In this document: positions 1-10,425 of the stretch, piece by piece | How positions within the stretch are numbered: the stretch's first letter is position 1 | Layout: every line of letters starts with the position of its first letter | DNA from: Protonemura montana | Lineage: Eukaryota > Arthropoda > Insecta > Plecoptera > Nemouridae | Assembly: GCA_947568835.1 (NCBI GenBank) | Contig: OX387609.1 | Location: 11,485,660 to 11,549,659 of the forward strand | DNA: 64,000 bases | Reading direction: 5' to 3' | Made by a program: the position numbers and the translations under genes | The notes under the pieces: model-generated | The model's database searches: none | The model's input: the letters and a program-made list of their open reading frames with translations, nothing else | What the model was told of the DNA's origin: nothing

Positions 1-239
1 CGTTGACTTCATTTTTGTTTTAGCTATAAGTACTCACGGCGACTAATAAATTAAAACCCCTATCGTCTCTTTCTAAAAACAAAACACCGTGCAGTCTTCG
101 CAAAATCATTTTTCACATCTCTCTTCACCTACTGAGTCCCACAGAGCTAGACTTAACCCCAAAGGTTACAAGATGATCAGATAAAACCCCACAAAAAAAA
201 CCCCGCCAACAAAGCTAACCAATTCTCCCAATTTCCCAG
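1..239 (+). other. Probable 3' end of an intron of the neurogenin/tap gene
   Basis: There is no coding signal here. The stretch ends in a pyrimidine-rich tract followed by AG at 238-239, directly before an open frame that lacks an ATG but continues into a bHLH domain. This is what a splice acceptor looks like. The upstream exon or exons would lie left of the window. Confidence 0.6.
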
Positions 240-1046
240 GTGGTGAAAATCAAGAAGCACCGTCGCATGAAGGCCAACGACCGAGAACGCAACCGAATGC
301 ATATGCTAAACGAGGCGTTAGACCGTCTTCGTTGTGTGCTCCCAACCTTCCCTGAAGACACGAAACTCACCAAGATTGAGACCCTCCGCTTCGCACATAA
401 CTACATCTGGGCGCTCAGTCAAACTGCAGAAAACCAAAGCCTGGGTGAAAACCAACGAGGTGCCCTGAACGGGACACCAGGATCCCAAAACGTGACTGTC
501 AACGTGGGCAACGTGACAGTGAGCATCACAGAGACGGGCAATATGATCACCTCGTCGTCGGGCAGTTGCGCTTTGGCCCAACAACGACTAGCAGGGGGCG
601 ATTTTGGGCGAGGTTACGACGAAGGATCCAACAGTGCTGGCAAGTTTGACAGAAAGTCACCAGAGTTTGGGGCAAGGCCCGTCAAAGATTTAGAGTACGA
701 ACAGTGTTCACCAGTGTATCATTCGCCCGTGAAAGTCGGATCGCCGGAGTGTCTGAGGGATTCGGTTGAGAGCCGGTATTCTCCGCAATCGAGGAGTGTT
801 AGCTATTCGCCTGAAGAGCAAGTGACGCCTGAAAAGCGCTCCTATTTTGATGGATTCAACAAGTTTAGAGCGAATTTGAGTCAAGTTTTTGAGGGCAATA
901 TGACCTCGGATTGGGCCGACCATGATTCTAGTTATTCTAGCTGTGGTGGTTCAGAAGGGATGCAATCGCCATTGTACCACAATCCATATCAGATTAATAG
1001 GCAGTATCAAGGCAGTGCATTACCTCCCATGTACCAGTGCCTATAG
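240..1046 (+). CDS. tap: Neurogenin/Tap-family bHLH transcription factor, last coding exon (5' partial)
   Basis: This is a proneural class II bHLH factor that would dimerise with Daughterless/E proteins and bind E-boxes in neural precursors. The basic region (about residues 4-19 of the exon product) reads [17 protein letters not shown] and holds the conserved ERxR core. Helix 1 ([13 protein letters not shown]), the loop with [13 protein letters not shown] sequence (here EDTKLTKIE) and helix 2 ([13 protein letters not shown]) are diagnostic of the neurogenin/Tap subfamily rather than Atonal or Achaete-Scute. The 200-residue tail is Ser/Tyr/Pro-rich, contains several SP motifs (SPVYHSP, YSPQ, YSPEE) and ends in MYQCL. 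The exon opens with GTG directly after an AG acceptor at 238-239 rather than with an ATG, so the N-terminus lies in an exon outside the window. The stop is TAG at 1044-1046. The insect orthologue is usually single copy. The family call is secure and the symbol is by homology only. Confidence 0.9.
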   Translation: MVKIKKHRRMKANDRERNRMHMLNEALDRLRCVLPTFPEDTKLTKIETLRFAHNYIWALSQTAENQSLGENQRGALNGTPGSQNVTVNVGNVTVSITETGNMITSSSGSCALAQQRLAGGDFGRGYDEGSNSAGKFDRKSPEFGARPVKDLEYEQCSPVYHSPVKVGSPECLRDSVESRYSPQSRSVSYSPEEQVTPEKRSYFDGFNKFRANLSQVFEGNMTSDWADHDSSYSSCGGSEGMQSPLYHNPYQINRQYQGSALPPMYQCL

Positions 1047-1363
1047 GAATTCAATGCGTACAAGATTTATAGGCAGTATATCTAGGCAATATGTGGTGCC
1101 TAGAGTGATAGTGCCTAGAGAAATACAATCAGTATCAAGGTAATTACCAGTGCCTGTGTTAGCAATGAGTTTGAATCTTGCAAGCGGCGTTTTGTGACTT
1201 GCTTTGTGGCCTATCCAAATATCTAGTCGTGTTTTCCGAGTTTGTTTTGGAAAGAAATGTGTGTAGATAAGAACCAGGATTGTGTATTTATTGTGAAAAT
1301 ATCAGAGATAATTAATATATATTTATGTGCTATATAGAGCTGTTGTAAATGTTTGTAAATAAA
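1047..1363 (+). terminator. 3' UTR and poly(A) signal of tap
   Basis: AT-rich sequence after the tap stop codon, with a canonical AATAAA at 1358-1363 inside TTTGTAAATAAATATTTT. This is the first strong polyadenylation signal downstream of the gene. The 3' end itself is inferred. Confidence 0.6.
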
Positions 1364-1925
1364 TATTTTATATTAATATAAAAAGGTGAAAATCGCAAAT
1401 CGAGTATGAAATTTTTTTGTAGATTTTTTTTAGTGTGTGTCTCTTTTATATTTAAATTTAGACCCATGAAAAACCGAAAAAAAAATATATCTAGACTTGA
1501 ATTCTTTTCGTATAAATTATATTACCAAGGCCAAGAAAGCCTCTCGAGTCGTACACAAATTGGTAAGTCATGTCGCTAAATTACCTTAAAATCCAACCCT
1601 TGACCAAAATCCAGAAACACCCCCAGCCCCTAATCAAATCTCCATGAAATCAACGCTCGCGCAGTCCAATTACAAACAAATCGAATGGTGCTCTGCAAAC
1701 GTCAGCGAGTTCCAATAACTCCAATCACAATCCATCCCCCGCACAACAATAGTTCCGTGTATAATGCCCCTACCCCCAAACCCGCCATCGCCCAGCATCC
1801 CCGTGGACCAGACGCACTGGTCTGGAATCACAGCGGGGTCCCCATCCCCAGAGCGGCCACCTGTCCACATCGACTACCCCCATAGGGTGGGGGCGTCAAG
1901 CTCTGCTAGCCAAGCCAGGGGTTGC

Positions 1926-1973
1926 CGGCAAAACGTCAAAGAGGTTGTGTTTTTGGTTCGTGACGTTTTGCCG
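1926..1973. repeat. Perfect 13-bp inverted repeat with 22-bp spacer
   Basis: CGGCAAAACGTCA at 1926-1938 is repeated as its exact reverse complement TGACGTTTTGCCG at 1961-1973. Each arm ends in a CRE-like half site (ACGTCA/TGACGT). It could be a hairpin, a paired binding site or the remnant of a small transposon. Confidence 0.7.
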
Positions 1974-2706
1974 TCCGGTGATTTCGGTCTGTCGGTTTAT
2001 CGTTTCGTATCTGGTTGCAGGTTTTGCGTTAACGACAACGCGATTGTTTCTCCTGGTGGGTGGTTTGTGAACTGAAAGCTATTTAACTTCCACAAACGCC
2101 TAATTTTGACTTACAGTTTTTATGTGAACTCAATTGGCAGTGAATTTACGGGAATAATTAAAAAAAAAGTTAAATTACTTGCATTTTGTTATATTTGCCG
2201 ATAGTTAACAAATTAATTTTAAAATTTGCCCATTTGCACCAAATTTCGTATGCTAAATACGAAGTTATGGTCCTTATTTTACATTAAATCGAAAGTATGA
2301 GCAATTTTACTCTGATTCATGGCTCGGAACATAGATGAAAGTTCAAAACTTGCTATCAACGGGTGTATTTAAAACAAAAAAACACTTTGAGTTAATTTTC
2401 CAGATTTTTAGGAGATTTGTCTTTCTGATTTCAGACAACCGTTACTGAATTTCTCCCCCAAAAAAGCCATGCTGTCTGCTGAAGACCCCTCGTTGTGGTC
2501 CCCGTCGCTTTTCGCGCGTCCCTTTGCGAAGATTAAAGCAATTAGCATAGCAAACTAATCGACTTAAAACATTTAGCGCGTTCGGGCGACCAAAACCCGT
2601 CGTTAAGAGCCCCGTGAAAGACCGACCCCAAATAGCGATCCCAATTCACGGCTGACAACAAAGGTGACAATACTAAAAGGTGTCAGTTACAGAATAAGAC
2701 TGGTTA

Positions 2707-2719
2707 GTTGCCAGGCAAC
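2707..2719. promoter_or_regulatory. RFX X-box-like palindrome
   Basis: GTTGCC-A-GGCAAC is a palindromic X-box of the type bound by RFX factors (half-site GTTGCC, 1-bp spacer). It lies 1.7 kb downstream of the tap exon, in a patch of higher GC. The motif is visible in the sequence. A function is inferred. Confidence 0.4.
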
Positions 2720-4318
2720 GATCCATGTACCGATCCCTTCTTTTGTGCGGCACTTTTTTATCCATAATGGGGATTAGATTTATCTTGGTGGGATTTACCA
2801 CTCGACTTGTCAGATGGTCGTGGGGACAGGAGATTTGATTCGAACCAAGTTGTGCAGAAATTTGAATAAAAGCTTTGAAATTTATGAGCGAAACCTCCCG
2901 GGGATTTCAATGCACGGGACTGAAAAGAAACTTTTTTACCCAAAAAAAGCTTGACAATCTTAAATTGGGAAATAGTTTTCGATTCTTTTTAGTGTCCGGG
3001 ATATTGATTGGGTTTTTTTTTGGTCTAAAGAGGATGTTTCATGGGCGATTGGCCTTAGGGTGACACTGATTTTTGGGATATAAAAGGTCGAAATGGATAT
3101 CCTTGTCCTGGTTTTGAGTGGGTTTGTGTTTTGCATGGCAAGTTTTTGTGATATGGGATGGAAATTGTGTGAATCAAGTTGACCCATATGTGAATTTTCA
3201 GCACAAAGCCCGTCGCTAAAGCCGAGCACTCAGGTTTGGCTTAGATTTCGCATTACCAAATTCTTTATGTTGCAAAATTGAAGAGATTGAACGTTTTGTA
3301 ACGGAATCGCTATTCAAAATTGAAACTCTCGGATTTCTTTTTTGGAATATTTTTAAAATAAGTGGAATCGTTTAACTTTCTGCATGATTTCTTTTCAAAT
3401 TTTTAAAATAAAATGTACCTACTAATGGTTGCCGTACCCTAACTTATTTCAAAAATTTGAAAATTCGAAAGAAGGTACTTAAAATCGTTCTAAGCTTGAC
3501 CGAAAGCAATATTTCGATACATAAAAAGCGCATGGACCGCAGTTTTCCAAAAATAAAAAAACAAACAGAATTTGACACAAAATCATCAACCTTAGTCCAA
3601 ATTTAGCATTGATTTTTAATTTTAATTTTCTGACATATTCAATGAAATGTATTTTTTCCACTGAATAAAAACTATTTAAAGTATGGTGTGTGCTGTTTAT
3701 AGTTCAGCTCTGATGTGGAAATGTTTATGCCCTAAAAGATGCCTAAAACTAAACGTTTCGGGATCCTGCCATCTTCAATTATAGCCATTATTATTTTCAT
3801 TATAATTAGTATTATTATTATAATACCACTGATGTTTCACGCACTCAAATGTTTAGTTCCATTTAATTAAAATACTTGAAACACCTCATACCATATCAAA
3901 ACACAGACCAAGCGCATCCAAAGCCAAGCTTGCAAAACATTGAAACCATTCAATATGCAACGACCGTGACCATCCAAACGACCTGCCCTTGTTCCCCCCC
4001 CCCCCCAAAATCCCTTCAACCACCGTGCCCTGTGTCCCTGTATCTACGCATCCTGGACCACGATCCATCATAGCGCCTAATAAAGTGCACCCTTTGAATA
4101 CAGACTTTGTCCTACAGGACAACGCGAGTCAAGCGCTTTGACGCCTAGCGTTTGTTTAAATTTGATTCATTTGATCAGCCCACCGTGTTTATAGGCTTGA
4201 GCTGTGAAGGATCCGAAACAATGGCACGCAGCAGAGGGACGATACGTTTTTTGAAATCAGTTGCTACTAGAGCTAAAGAGTTTGCTTATGTTCGGTTTTA
4301 CAAAAATGTTCAACCCTG

Positions 4319-4822
4319 AGGGCCGATTTCACCAATGCCGACGCAGTAATTTGCTTTAAAACAATTATATTTTAATAATTTCAAACCACGAAACTAAGAC
4401 AACACACGAAAAACAAGAAAAAAAATAGTTTTTAACAATGTGTTTGCTTCGAAACAGAATATTTGTTGACCTGGAAATACCAACAAAATATCAATGTGAC
4501 TTCTTACTTTGACCTCAAAATGACAGTAAAAGTTAAACCCCATCCTTCCAGGTTTAAATATTAAACGGCGATTCGGGCAGAGAGAAAATAGTGACGGCTG
4601 CTAAATAAAATTTCTTTTATGAGACAGGACAAAGCCTGTCTGAATCATCACCAAATTCAAATTTAATTTTACATCTTTTTTGTGTGTTTATTTTCACATC
4701 CTCTTTCAAATCTTTCAAAATGTCGGCTTAGAGACCTAAGCCGACCTTATCACTTTTGACCTAAAACCTCCCTTAAACGTCGATTAAGCAAGATTTAAAC
4801 GGCGTTGGTGAAATCGACCCTG
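4319..4822. mobile_element. MITE (about 500 bp), copy 1
   Basis: The termini are inverted copies: GCCGATTTCACCAATGCC at the left and GGCGTTGGTGAAATCGA at the right. The flanks show a possible 6-bp duplication, CCCTGA, just outside each end. There is no coding capacity. A second copy of the family lies at 46513-46997; the two share long colinear blocks, for example TTTTTAACAATGTGTTT, the TAAACG(t/c)CG-AAGCAAGATTT end and the central AAATAAAATTT. It is a non-autonomous DNA transposon by structure. The superfamily is not determined. Confidence 0.7.
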
Positions 4823-5245
4823 ACTCACAGAAACATCTGAATTTCTCTGCATGTGATTGGAAGTCGTCATGGCAACAGTTTCAACAAAATGTTTAACTAT
4901 AAGTTGGATCTCTAACTCACAGAAACATCTGAATTTCTCTGCATGTGATTGGAAGTCGTCATGGCAATAGTTTCAACAAAATGTTTAACTATAAGTTGGA
5001 TCTCTAGCTCGCAGAAACATCTGAATTTTACTGCATGTGATTGGAAGTCGTCATGGCAACAGTTTCAACAAAATGTTCAACTATAAGTTGGATCTCCAAC
5101 TCACAGAAACATCTGAATTTCACTGCATGTGATTGGAAGTCGTCATGGCAACAGTTTCAACAAAATGTTCAACTATAAGTTGGATCTCTAGCTCACAGAA
5201 ACATCTGAATTTCACTGCATGTGATTGGAAGTCATCATGGCAACG
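4823..5245. repeat. 92-bp tandem repeat (about 4.6 copies)
   Basis: Units start at 4823, 4915, 5007, 5099 and 5191, an exact 92-bp period. They differ at only a few positions, and the last copy is broken off. Each unit carries CACAGAAACATCTGAATTT and ATGTGATTGGAAGTCGTC. A single reverse-complement unit occurs at about 50000-50088 and a fragment at about 25668-25712, so the unit is also dispersed. The array begins exactly at the right end of the adjacent MITE. Confidence 0.9.
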
Positions 5246-5616
5246 GTCTTAACTCCCACTTTATCTAGTAATTGAGAAAGATGTAATACTGGACCTTAGG
5301 TAAATTTGTTTACTAACTTAAATTATTGGAAAGCATGGGATAGAACGGGATAGCATTAGATAGAACGGGATAGCTCATGCATTGTGCTTGTGCCTATATT
5401 AATGTCGCTTATTCAAGATCAAAACTAAACTTTATTTGCAATGTCATTTTCTCGTGCTGTTCCCCCCTCCCAAAGAAATAAATCACAACTTATAATGTTG
5501 AGGGGGGCGGGGGGTTAACTGCCCTGTGGCGTCGTTCGCAGCTGCCGACGTCGACGTCGAAGCGTTTAGTACTAGCGGGCAGGTGTAGGGTGGCCGTGAT
5601 GTGACAGCGGTGGGGT

Positions 5617-5650
<34 letters not shown>

Positions 5651-7668
5651 GGTATGAACGCGGTGATCGCATTTGCGTGCTCATGGGGACGGGTTCACTC
5701 AGAAAGTTGATTCGGCGACTTGAAGTTCCTTCAAGTTAAGGGAGGACAGTTTGGTATGGTGACCTCTTGACAGCAAGGAGGGTCCAAAGAAACGGCATCC
5801 TAAACGTAGTTTTATAATTTGATTTTATTTAATTCTGGTTTTATTTGAGATTGCTCGCAATTTTGGTAGAGTATTTTAATACCTTTTAAGGTACCTCTCA
5901 CAATATTAAAAAAAAAATAATAATAATTTCTAAAAATTTCAGTGGGTTTATTTAATTATAAGACATTTTTACTCAAAAAATTGTACAAATTAAAATAATA
6001 AAACTGGATTTTATTTATAATACTATTTTTTTCTATTTACCATTCAATTCCCACTGGATTTTCATTTTGATTAGTCATAATTCGAATGAAACTTTACTAC
6101 CTCCAAAGTGTTTTTTTTTTTTTTGTGTGCCTCTAACCTAGTTTTCGTTGCGTAGTAAACCAGCTAATGATGCGTCCGACGAAATGCGTGCCCAAATTCA
6201 CCCCGTCGTGCACGCAACAAGCCCACCAGACGCACGCTGCGTGTTAAATTGCACGCACTGCGTCCTCACGCACGGCTTGGCTCCTTGCCGAAGACTCACC
6301 AAACCTCTACCAATCCATGGTCTGCCTCATATCGTACGCCCAATTGAACACTAGCTATACCTCCATCAATAAGTCCCTAACCCAACACACAAAAATAATA
6401 ACCGACGTATTTTCTTTCTTCTCGCATCCTGATCGTTTTTCAAGGCAAACCATCTCTCAAATAAAGTAAAGTAACAATATTTCTTTCGCTAAATTAACTT
6501 TTGAAAAATGTATACTTCCTGGATATCAAGTTGATAGTGTTATGTATTTTCTTTTGCAAAATCTGAGGTCTGGTTTCCTGCCTTCGAGTACAGGTACATA
6601 GTAAAGCTGAGAGGTTTTGGCTGATCTTTGTAAGTGGATTTTGCAACGTTTCTAGTTCGAGTGTTCGCCATCTCCTAGCCTTGGCCTAATGCCGCCGAGA
6701 ACAAAGTCGACGCATTGGCCCTTTCTAAGATAGAGTTGGTAGGTACAAACGATTCCAGTTTGCAGACAATATAAATGGTACCTTGGACGGTGATTACCTG
6801 TGCGTACTTGCTGTGATCTGTAATGATTTCAAATCTTGGGCACGCCCGGTGTTTGGTTGGTTTGGTTACAGCGATGTGAGTTGGGCTTAAGACCGATTTA
6901 AACTCGATGCTGTGTTGTGTGATTTATTTTCTGGGTCCAGACATTGACCCAGCGTTCATGCGTTGTGAGAAACGGACCCATGAGTTGGACTTAGTTATTT
7001 TCTTGTATTTTATTCCTTGAATATTACCATATTATTTAACTGCACGTATTGAAAAACGTCTTTTGGCTATGTTCAAAATTGGATCATTCATTTAAGTTAA
7101 AAGTTAAAAAGAGGATTCTCGCCCTAAGACTGTGTTTGTGAACAAAAATTGTATGTAAGTAAAAAGAAATTTGGTAATGTCAATAAATCCTATTTTCTAA
7201 TGATTTGCAATGTTTTTTTTTTCAATAAGATGCATATAGAGAGTCAAATTTTATAAAAAATTACTTTTTTTGATTTTTCACTTATTTTTATCGAACACGT
7301 TGTATTTGTGTGGTAAAATCGTTGGATATGCAATTGTTTCGGTTCTGACTGTTGATTCCCATCGAACTCACAGCGGTCATCCAGCAACTCTCACCTCCCA
7401 CTCTGCATCTTTGCAACTTTTAACGCTCTCAATCAATCATCCTGCAGGATATCTGGACCACCCTCCGTCCCGGCTTGTCAAACAGGACGCCGTCGTCCCT
7501 GCCCATGCTAAGCATGCGGTAAGTCGAGGTCTATTACCCGCGACGAATCTTGGCAAATACAGACAGGGGCTAGGGTGCTCGAGGAATCACCTCCCAGCAT
7601 TGAGTTTATATGAATATTCAGAGGCCCAGCGATACTGTTTAAACTTTCCTGATCAAATGAGCCGGCAA
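5246..7668. other. Intergenic DNA, no gene recognised
   Basis: Open frames here (5490-5684 minus, 6148-6354 plus, 7270-7686 plus) show no family. The first is a product of the G homopolymer. A short direct repeat of GATAGAACGGGATAGC lies at 5340-5372. Around 6170-6330 a GC-rich, CpG-bearing patch interrupts AT-rich DNA. The last 35 bases resemble the left flank of the empty site at about 60975-61013, so the Maverick landed in an older repeat. Confidence 0.5.
5617..5647 (+). repeat. 31-base G homopolymer
   Basis: Thirty-one consecutive G residues, preceded by TGGGGT, so the whole tract could form G-quadruplexes. The exact length may be unreliable because homopolymers of this size are prone to assembly error. 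Confidence 0.8.
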
Positions 7669-7674
7669 CACGTG
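7669..7674. repeat. Left target-site duplication of the Maverick (CACGTG)
   Basis: CACGTG directly precedes the left terminal inverted repeat and recurs at 21268-21273 directly after the right one. Six base pairs is the duplication length known for Maverick/Polinton elements. The related empty site at 61008-61013 has the hexamer once. Confidence 0.92.
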
Positions 7675-7683
7675 AGTAGGGTA

Positions 7684-8011
7684 TAATTGCCGGTTCTAGA
7701 TCAGAAGGAGAAGGAAGTCATTGACCTCTGTGGGAAAACTGCTGACGCCCGGAAAATTCCTAGCGTCTTGGACGGTACGAAATAAAATGCAGATTCAGCA
7801 GAAATTTGAGATGCGCGCGTGCGCATTTTTACTGTTAGCTTGTAGTGTAATTGCCGGTTCTAGATCAGAAGGAGAAGGAAGTCATTGACCTCTGTGGGAA
7901 AACTGCTGACGCCCGGAAAATTCCTAGCGTCTTGGACGGTACGAAATAAAATGCAGATTCAGCAGAAATTTGAGATGCGCGCGTGCGCATTTTTACTGTT
8001 AGCTTGTAGTG
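7684..8011 (+). repeat. Tandem duplication of a 164-bp block, left terminal repeat only
   Basis: TAATTGCCGGTTCTAGATC starts at 7684 and again at 7848, and the two 164-bp units look identical. Each carries the GC-rich palindromic segment ATGCGCGCGTGCGCAT. The right terminus has a single unit, so the duplication occurred after or during replication of one end. Confidence 0.9.
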
Positions 8012-8188
8012 TAAGGTGATATAACATTTGAAGATAACTATAGTCGATTCATATTGAGATGACCTCCTGCATATAATCATGCATGTATACGTGCATGTTA
8101 AGGTGCACTTCTTACGTGATTTCTTAAAATAAATGTACTTTAGATGTATAAGAAATATAAATGCAACAACCTAATCTAATTTCCCACG

Positions 8189-8455
8189 ATCAGATGTCAC
8201 TGTACCAAATGACAAGTACCTACAGTCTGTTCATTCTACATAAATAATCATACATCTGACACTCAACTGCATGTATGCATTTCTGGTGTACTACCTTAAA
8301 TTAACTGTACTATAGCTTCCTACAAAAATATTATTGCAATGCCGATGTAACATTTTCCCAGATTTTCCCAGCGTGGCCCTCGTATTGCTTGGTAGATTCA
8401 TCGATCAATCGCTGATTTGACAAAATCAGATTTCACTGTACCAAATAACAAGTAC
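8189..8455 (+). repeat. Internal direct repeat inside the terminal repeat
   Basis: ATCAGATGTCACTGTACC at 8189 recurs as ATCAGATTTCACTGTACC at 8425, each followed by AAAT(g/a)ACAAGTAC, 236 bp apart. Both are mirrored in the right terminal repeat. A more diverged copy (GATCTGATTCCACTGTAC) lies at about 20412, just inside the right repeat. This may be a recognition or promoter element, with function inferred from repetition only. Confidence 0.55.
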
Positions 8456-8620
8456 TTCTATAGTAGGTTTATTCCTAAGAAACGTCATCTGTTTCCATTA
8501 TATGCCTGTGTAATTATACACGATTACTGCCCAGAGTTGAGATGGTTATACATTACAATGAACGCACTTTAGATAATATGTTAGTGGTCAATAATTGCAA
8601 ATCAGCAAAATGTTAGGACA

Positions 8621-9223
8621 ATGAACTATTCGACGTTCTGTTCTCACCGACATCATCATTCGATTCAAAGTTATCAGAGAGGCAACAGCAAGAGCAATAG
8701 TTACGGCAACAGTAGGAGTAACAGAAACAACTGCAAGAAAGTAAGTAGTATAATTATATTTTTATATTTATTAGAAACTCTAATAACCTTATATTTTTAT
8801 TAAAATCTCCTTGATGATTTGATACTTTCTGTCACAGAAGTATTTCTGCAAATCTGAAATGAAATTTATTTACATCTAATATAAAATATACTAATTCAGT
8901 TTTTCCTTTTTTTTCTTTGTTATCAGATGGACTTCCTTAACCAACTTGGGAGCTGCAAGGCAGTTGAGTTCGGAAAGATAGATGAACTCCCAGAACATGT
9001 AGCTTTTCTAATCGATGAGTGGGCGGCGATCACAACAAGATACGGTCGTCAAATTCAAATCACCGTTAACAACTTGAAATATTTTCTCCCCGCTAGATTT
9101 AATAAAATTACCGATTCAGATTTAACCTCTTTCAATCTTAAACAGATCACAATAACCTTTAAAGGCACCAAAAAATTTGGGGTGTACCCACCAACTGCAA
9201 TTTTAGAATTTAACGATATTTAA
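8621..9223 (+). CDS. Small spliced Maverick gene of unknown function
   Basis: Exon 1 is 8621-8740 and exon 2 is 8927-9223. Exon 1 ends at a strong donor (AAAG|GTAAGT region, GT at 8741) and the intron ends in a pyrimidine tract with TATCAG at 8921-8926. Joined in phase 0 they predict 138 residues. Translation could instead start at the ATG that opens exon 2, giving 98 residues. Exon 1 is His/Ser/Asn-rich (HRHHHS, then RGNSKSNSYGNSRSN). Exon 2 carries the pattern ITTRYG...YFLPARF...ITITFKGTKKFG. I cannot assign a family; this short beta-rich layout recalls small proteins multiplied in arthropod genomes near such elements. The first 20 codons lie inside the left terminal repeat, so the start is mirrored at the right end (ATG at 20493). 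It is the only rightward gene of the element. Confidence 0.6.
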
Positions 9224-9510
9224 AATTTGCTGACGGATTGAAAAAAAAATATATTTAAAAACTGAACTGTATTCACAAATAAAAGAAAAAATTTTGTTTT
9301 AAAACTGAATTCACTGAGAGTATTTATTGAGCAAAAACCTTTTATAACATTACCAATTCCAGAAACTAGATCCATGTCTACATCCATAATCCGTTTTTAT
9401 TCACGAAAATATCATATAAAGTATTAATTGAATAAGTTTTTGAAAATTGCCGATGTTGAATAAATATAAATATCAAGGTGAGTTGAAGAATCGAATACGT
9501 TTGGTAGAAT

Positions 9511-9705
9511 TTGATAGTTATCTCAGTTACAGATATTGAAACTTCTCCATTTATCCTATCGCATGCAGATTTCAGATTTGTTTCTGACACCTTTTTCCAC
9601 AGCAAACAAGTGTCGATCACGTTTGATCTTGTTCAGTCAGGCAATAAATTTTATTTTAAATATATAAGGAGACAGGAAAAAGATGCTTGCAGGTTTTATG
9701 AATAA
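9511..9705 (+). pseudogene. Possible remnant of a second small rightward gene
   Basis: A 64-codon frame without an ATG, opened by a stop at 9505 and with a possible acceptor (GTTACAG) at about 9524-9530. The translation (SHADFRFVSDTFF, KQVSITFDLVQSGNKFYFKYI) has the same alternating hydrophobic look as the exon at 8927-9223, including an ITF strand. It may be a decayed tandem copy or a downstream alternative exon. The evidence is weak. Confidence 0.25.
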
Positions 9706-9733
9706 CTCAGAATCCCAAATTGACATACATTTA

Positions 9734-10270
9734 TTAAAATCTCATCATATAAAGTGGATTACATTCACGACTACAACAAGTTTGATTGTTCATACATTTT
9801 CGGATAGGAGTAAAACAAGTTTTGAATTTTTCTTGAAACAATGAACGTGCGAGTTGATCATTTTCATCACAAGTTCTATTATTAAAGAAATACATGAATT
9901 CTTGCATGCTAAGATCTCGAGATCGATGCGCGAGAAATAATGCTACCCATTCACCACAGACATCAGATGTTGGACTTTGAAGCTGTTTTTCGTTGTATGT
10001 CCATGTAGTACACTGACGACTCAAAAATTCGTGATGCATTTTTACAATTGGTGGGATTCCATAAGAATCAAAAAATTCACCTCGTCCGAATTCGTCGATG
10101 TGAAAAGCAACCCAATGCGAGCCAGGTTTGTTACTAGGATCTGTGTTCGCTATTAGTACACACGGATGTTGCACAATTCGAGGCAGATTGTTTGCAGCGA
10201 ATACTCCACGAAATAACGGACTTGTGAACTTGTCACATAGCATAACTTCTTCAAGATGTAGTGAATTCAT
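9734..10270 (-). CDS. Adenain-like cysteine protease (Maverick PRO)
   Basis: This is a 178-residue maturation protease of the adenovirus protease (C5/Ulp1-like) fold, expected to cleave capsid precursors inside the particle. The catalytic set is visible in the expected order: His52 in GSHWVAFH, Asp68 in FFDSYG, Gln98 and Cys105 in QSPTSDVCGEWVA. The N-terminal YGI-like substrate arm and the C-terminal Cys-rich tail (NQTCCSRECNP) fit Polinton proteases. The start ATG (10268-10270) follows about 150 bp of non-coding sequence after the capsid gene. It is the leftmost of the leftward genes and is separated from the tightly packed virion block. All catalytic residues are kept, so it is probably functional. 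Confidence 0.9.
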   Translation of the reverse strand: MNSLHLEEVMLCDKFTSPLFRGVFAANNLPRIVQHPCVLIANTDPSNKPGSHWVAFHIDEFGRGEFFDSYGIPPIVKMHHEFLSRQCTTWTYNEKQLQSPTSDVCGEWVALFLAHRSRDLSMQEFMYFFNNRTCDENDQLARSLFQEKFKTCFTPIRKCMNNQTCCSRECNPLYMMRF

Positions 10271-10425
10271 GACTTTGAATCGTCTTCTGCAATGCGTTGA
10301 CTCAAAGTGATTTTATTTCTATCCCAAATCGTTATTATAGCAGTCACCGTCATCAATAACTTAGTAAAGTAGTGGAGGGGGTGAAAAATAATTCTAGTTT
10401 TCTAAATATCATCTTCTTTTTTATA

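Larger units (their letters stand above)
1364..4318. other. Intergenic DNA, no gene recognised
   Basis: No convincing gene. Short open frames at 1685-2075 are proline-rich and have no recognisable family. The stretch holds the inverted repeat at 1926-1973, an RFX-like site at 2707-2719 and a C run at about 3996-4006. A GC-richer patch at 2450-2730 stands out from the AT-rich surroundings and could be regulatory for the neighbouring neural gene (inference). Confidence 0.5.
7675..8680 (+). repeat. Left terminal inverted repeat of the Maverick
   Basis: About 1006 bp, matched in reverse complement by 20434-21267. It is longer than the right repeat because a 164-bp block is present twice (7684-7847 and 7848-8011), against once at the right end. 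The right copy also lacks about 8 bp (TGTAGTGT) beside this block. The repeat ends inside the first exon of the rightward gene, where left and right sequences diverge after TTATCAGAGA. Confidence 0.9.

Noticed and set aside
5490..5684. Proline-rich minus-strand open frame
   Set aside because: Most of it is the G/C homopolymer and a GC-rich patch.
7270..7686. 138-codon plus-strand open frame left of the Maverick
   Set aside because: No family or splice support, and it runs through the target duplication into the terminal repeat, so it is a chance frame.
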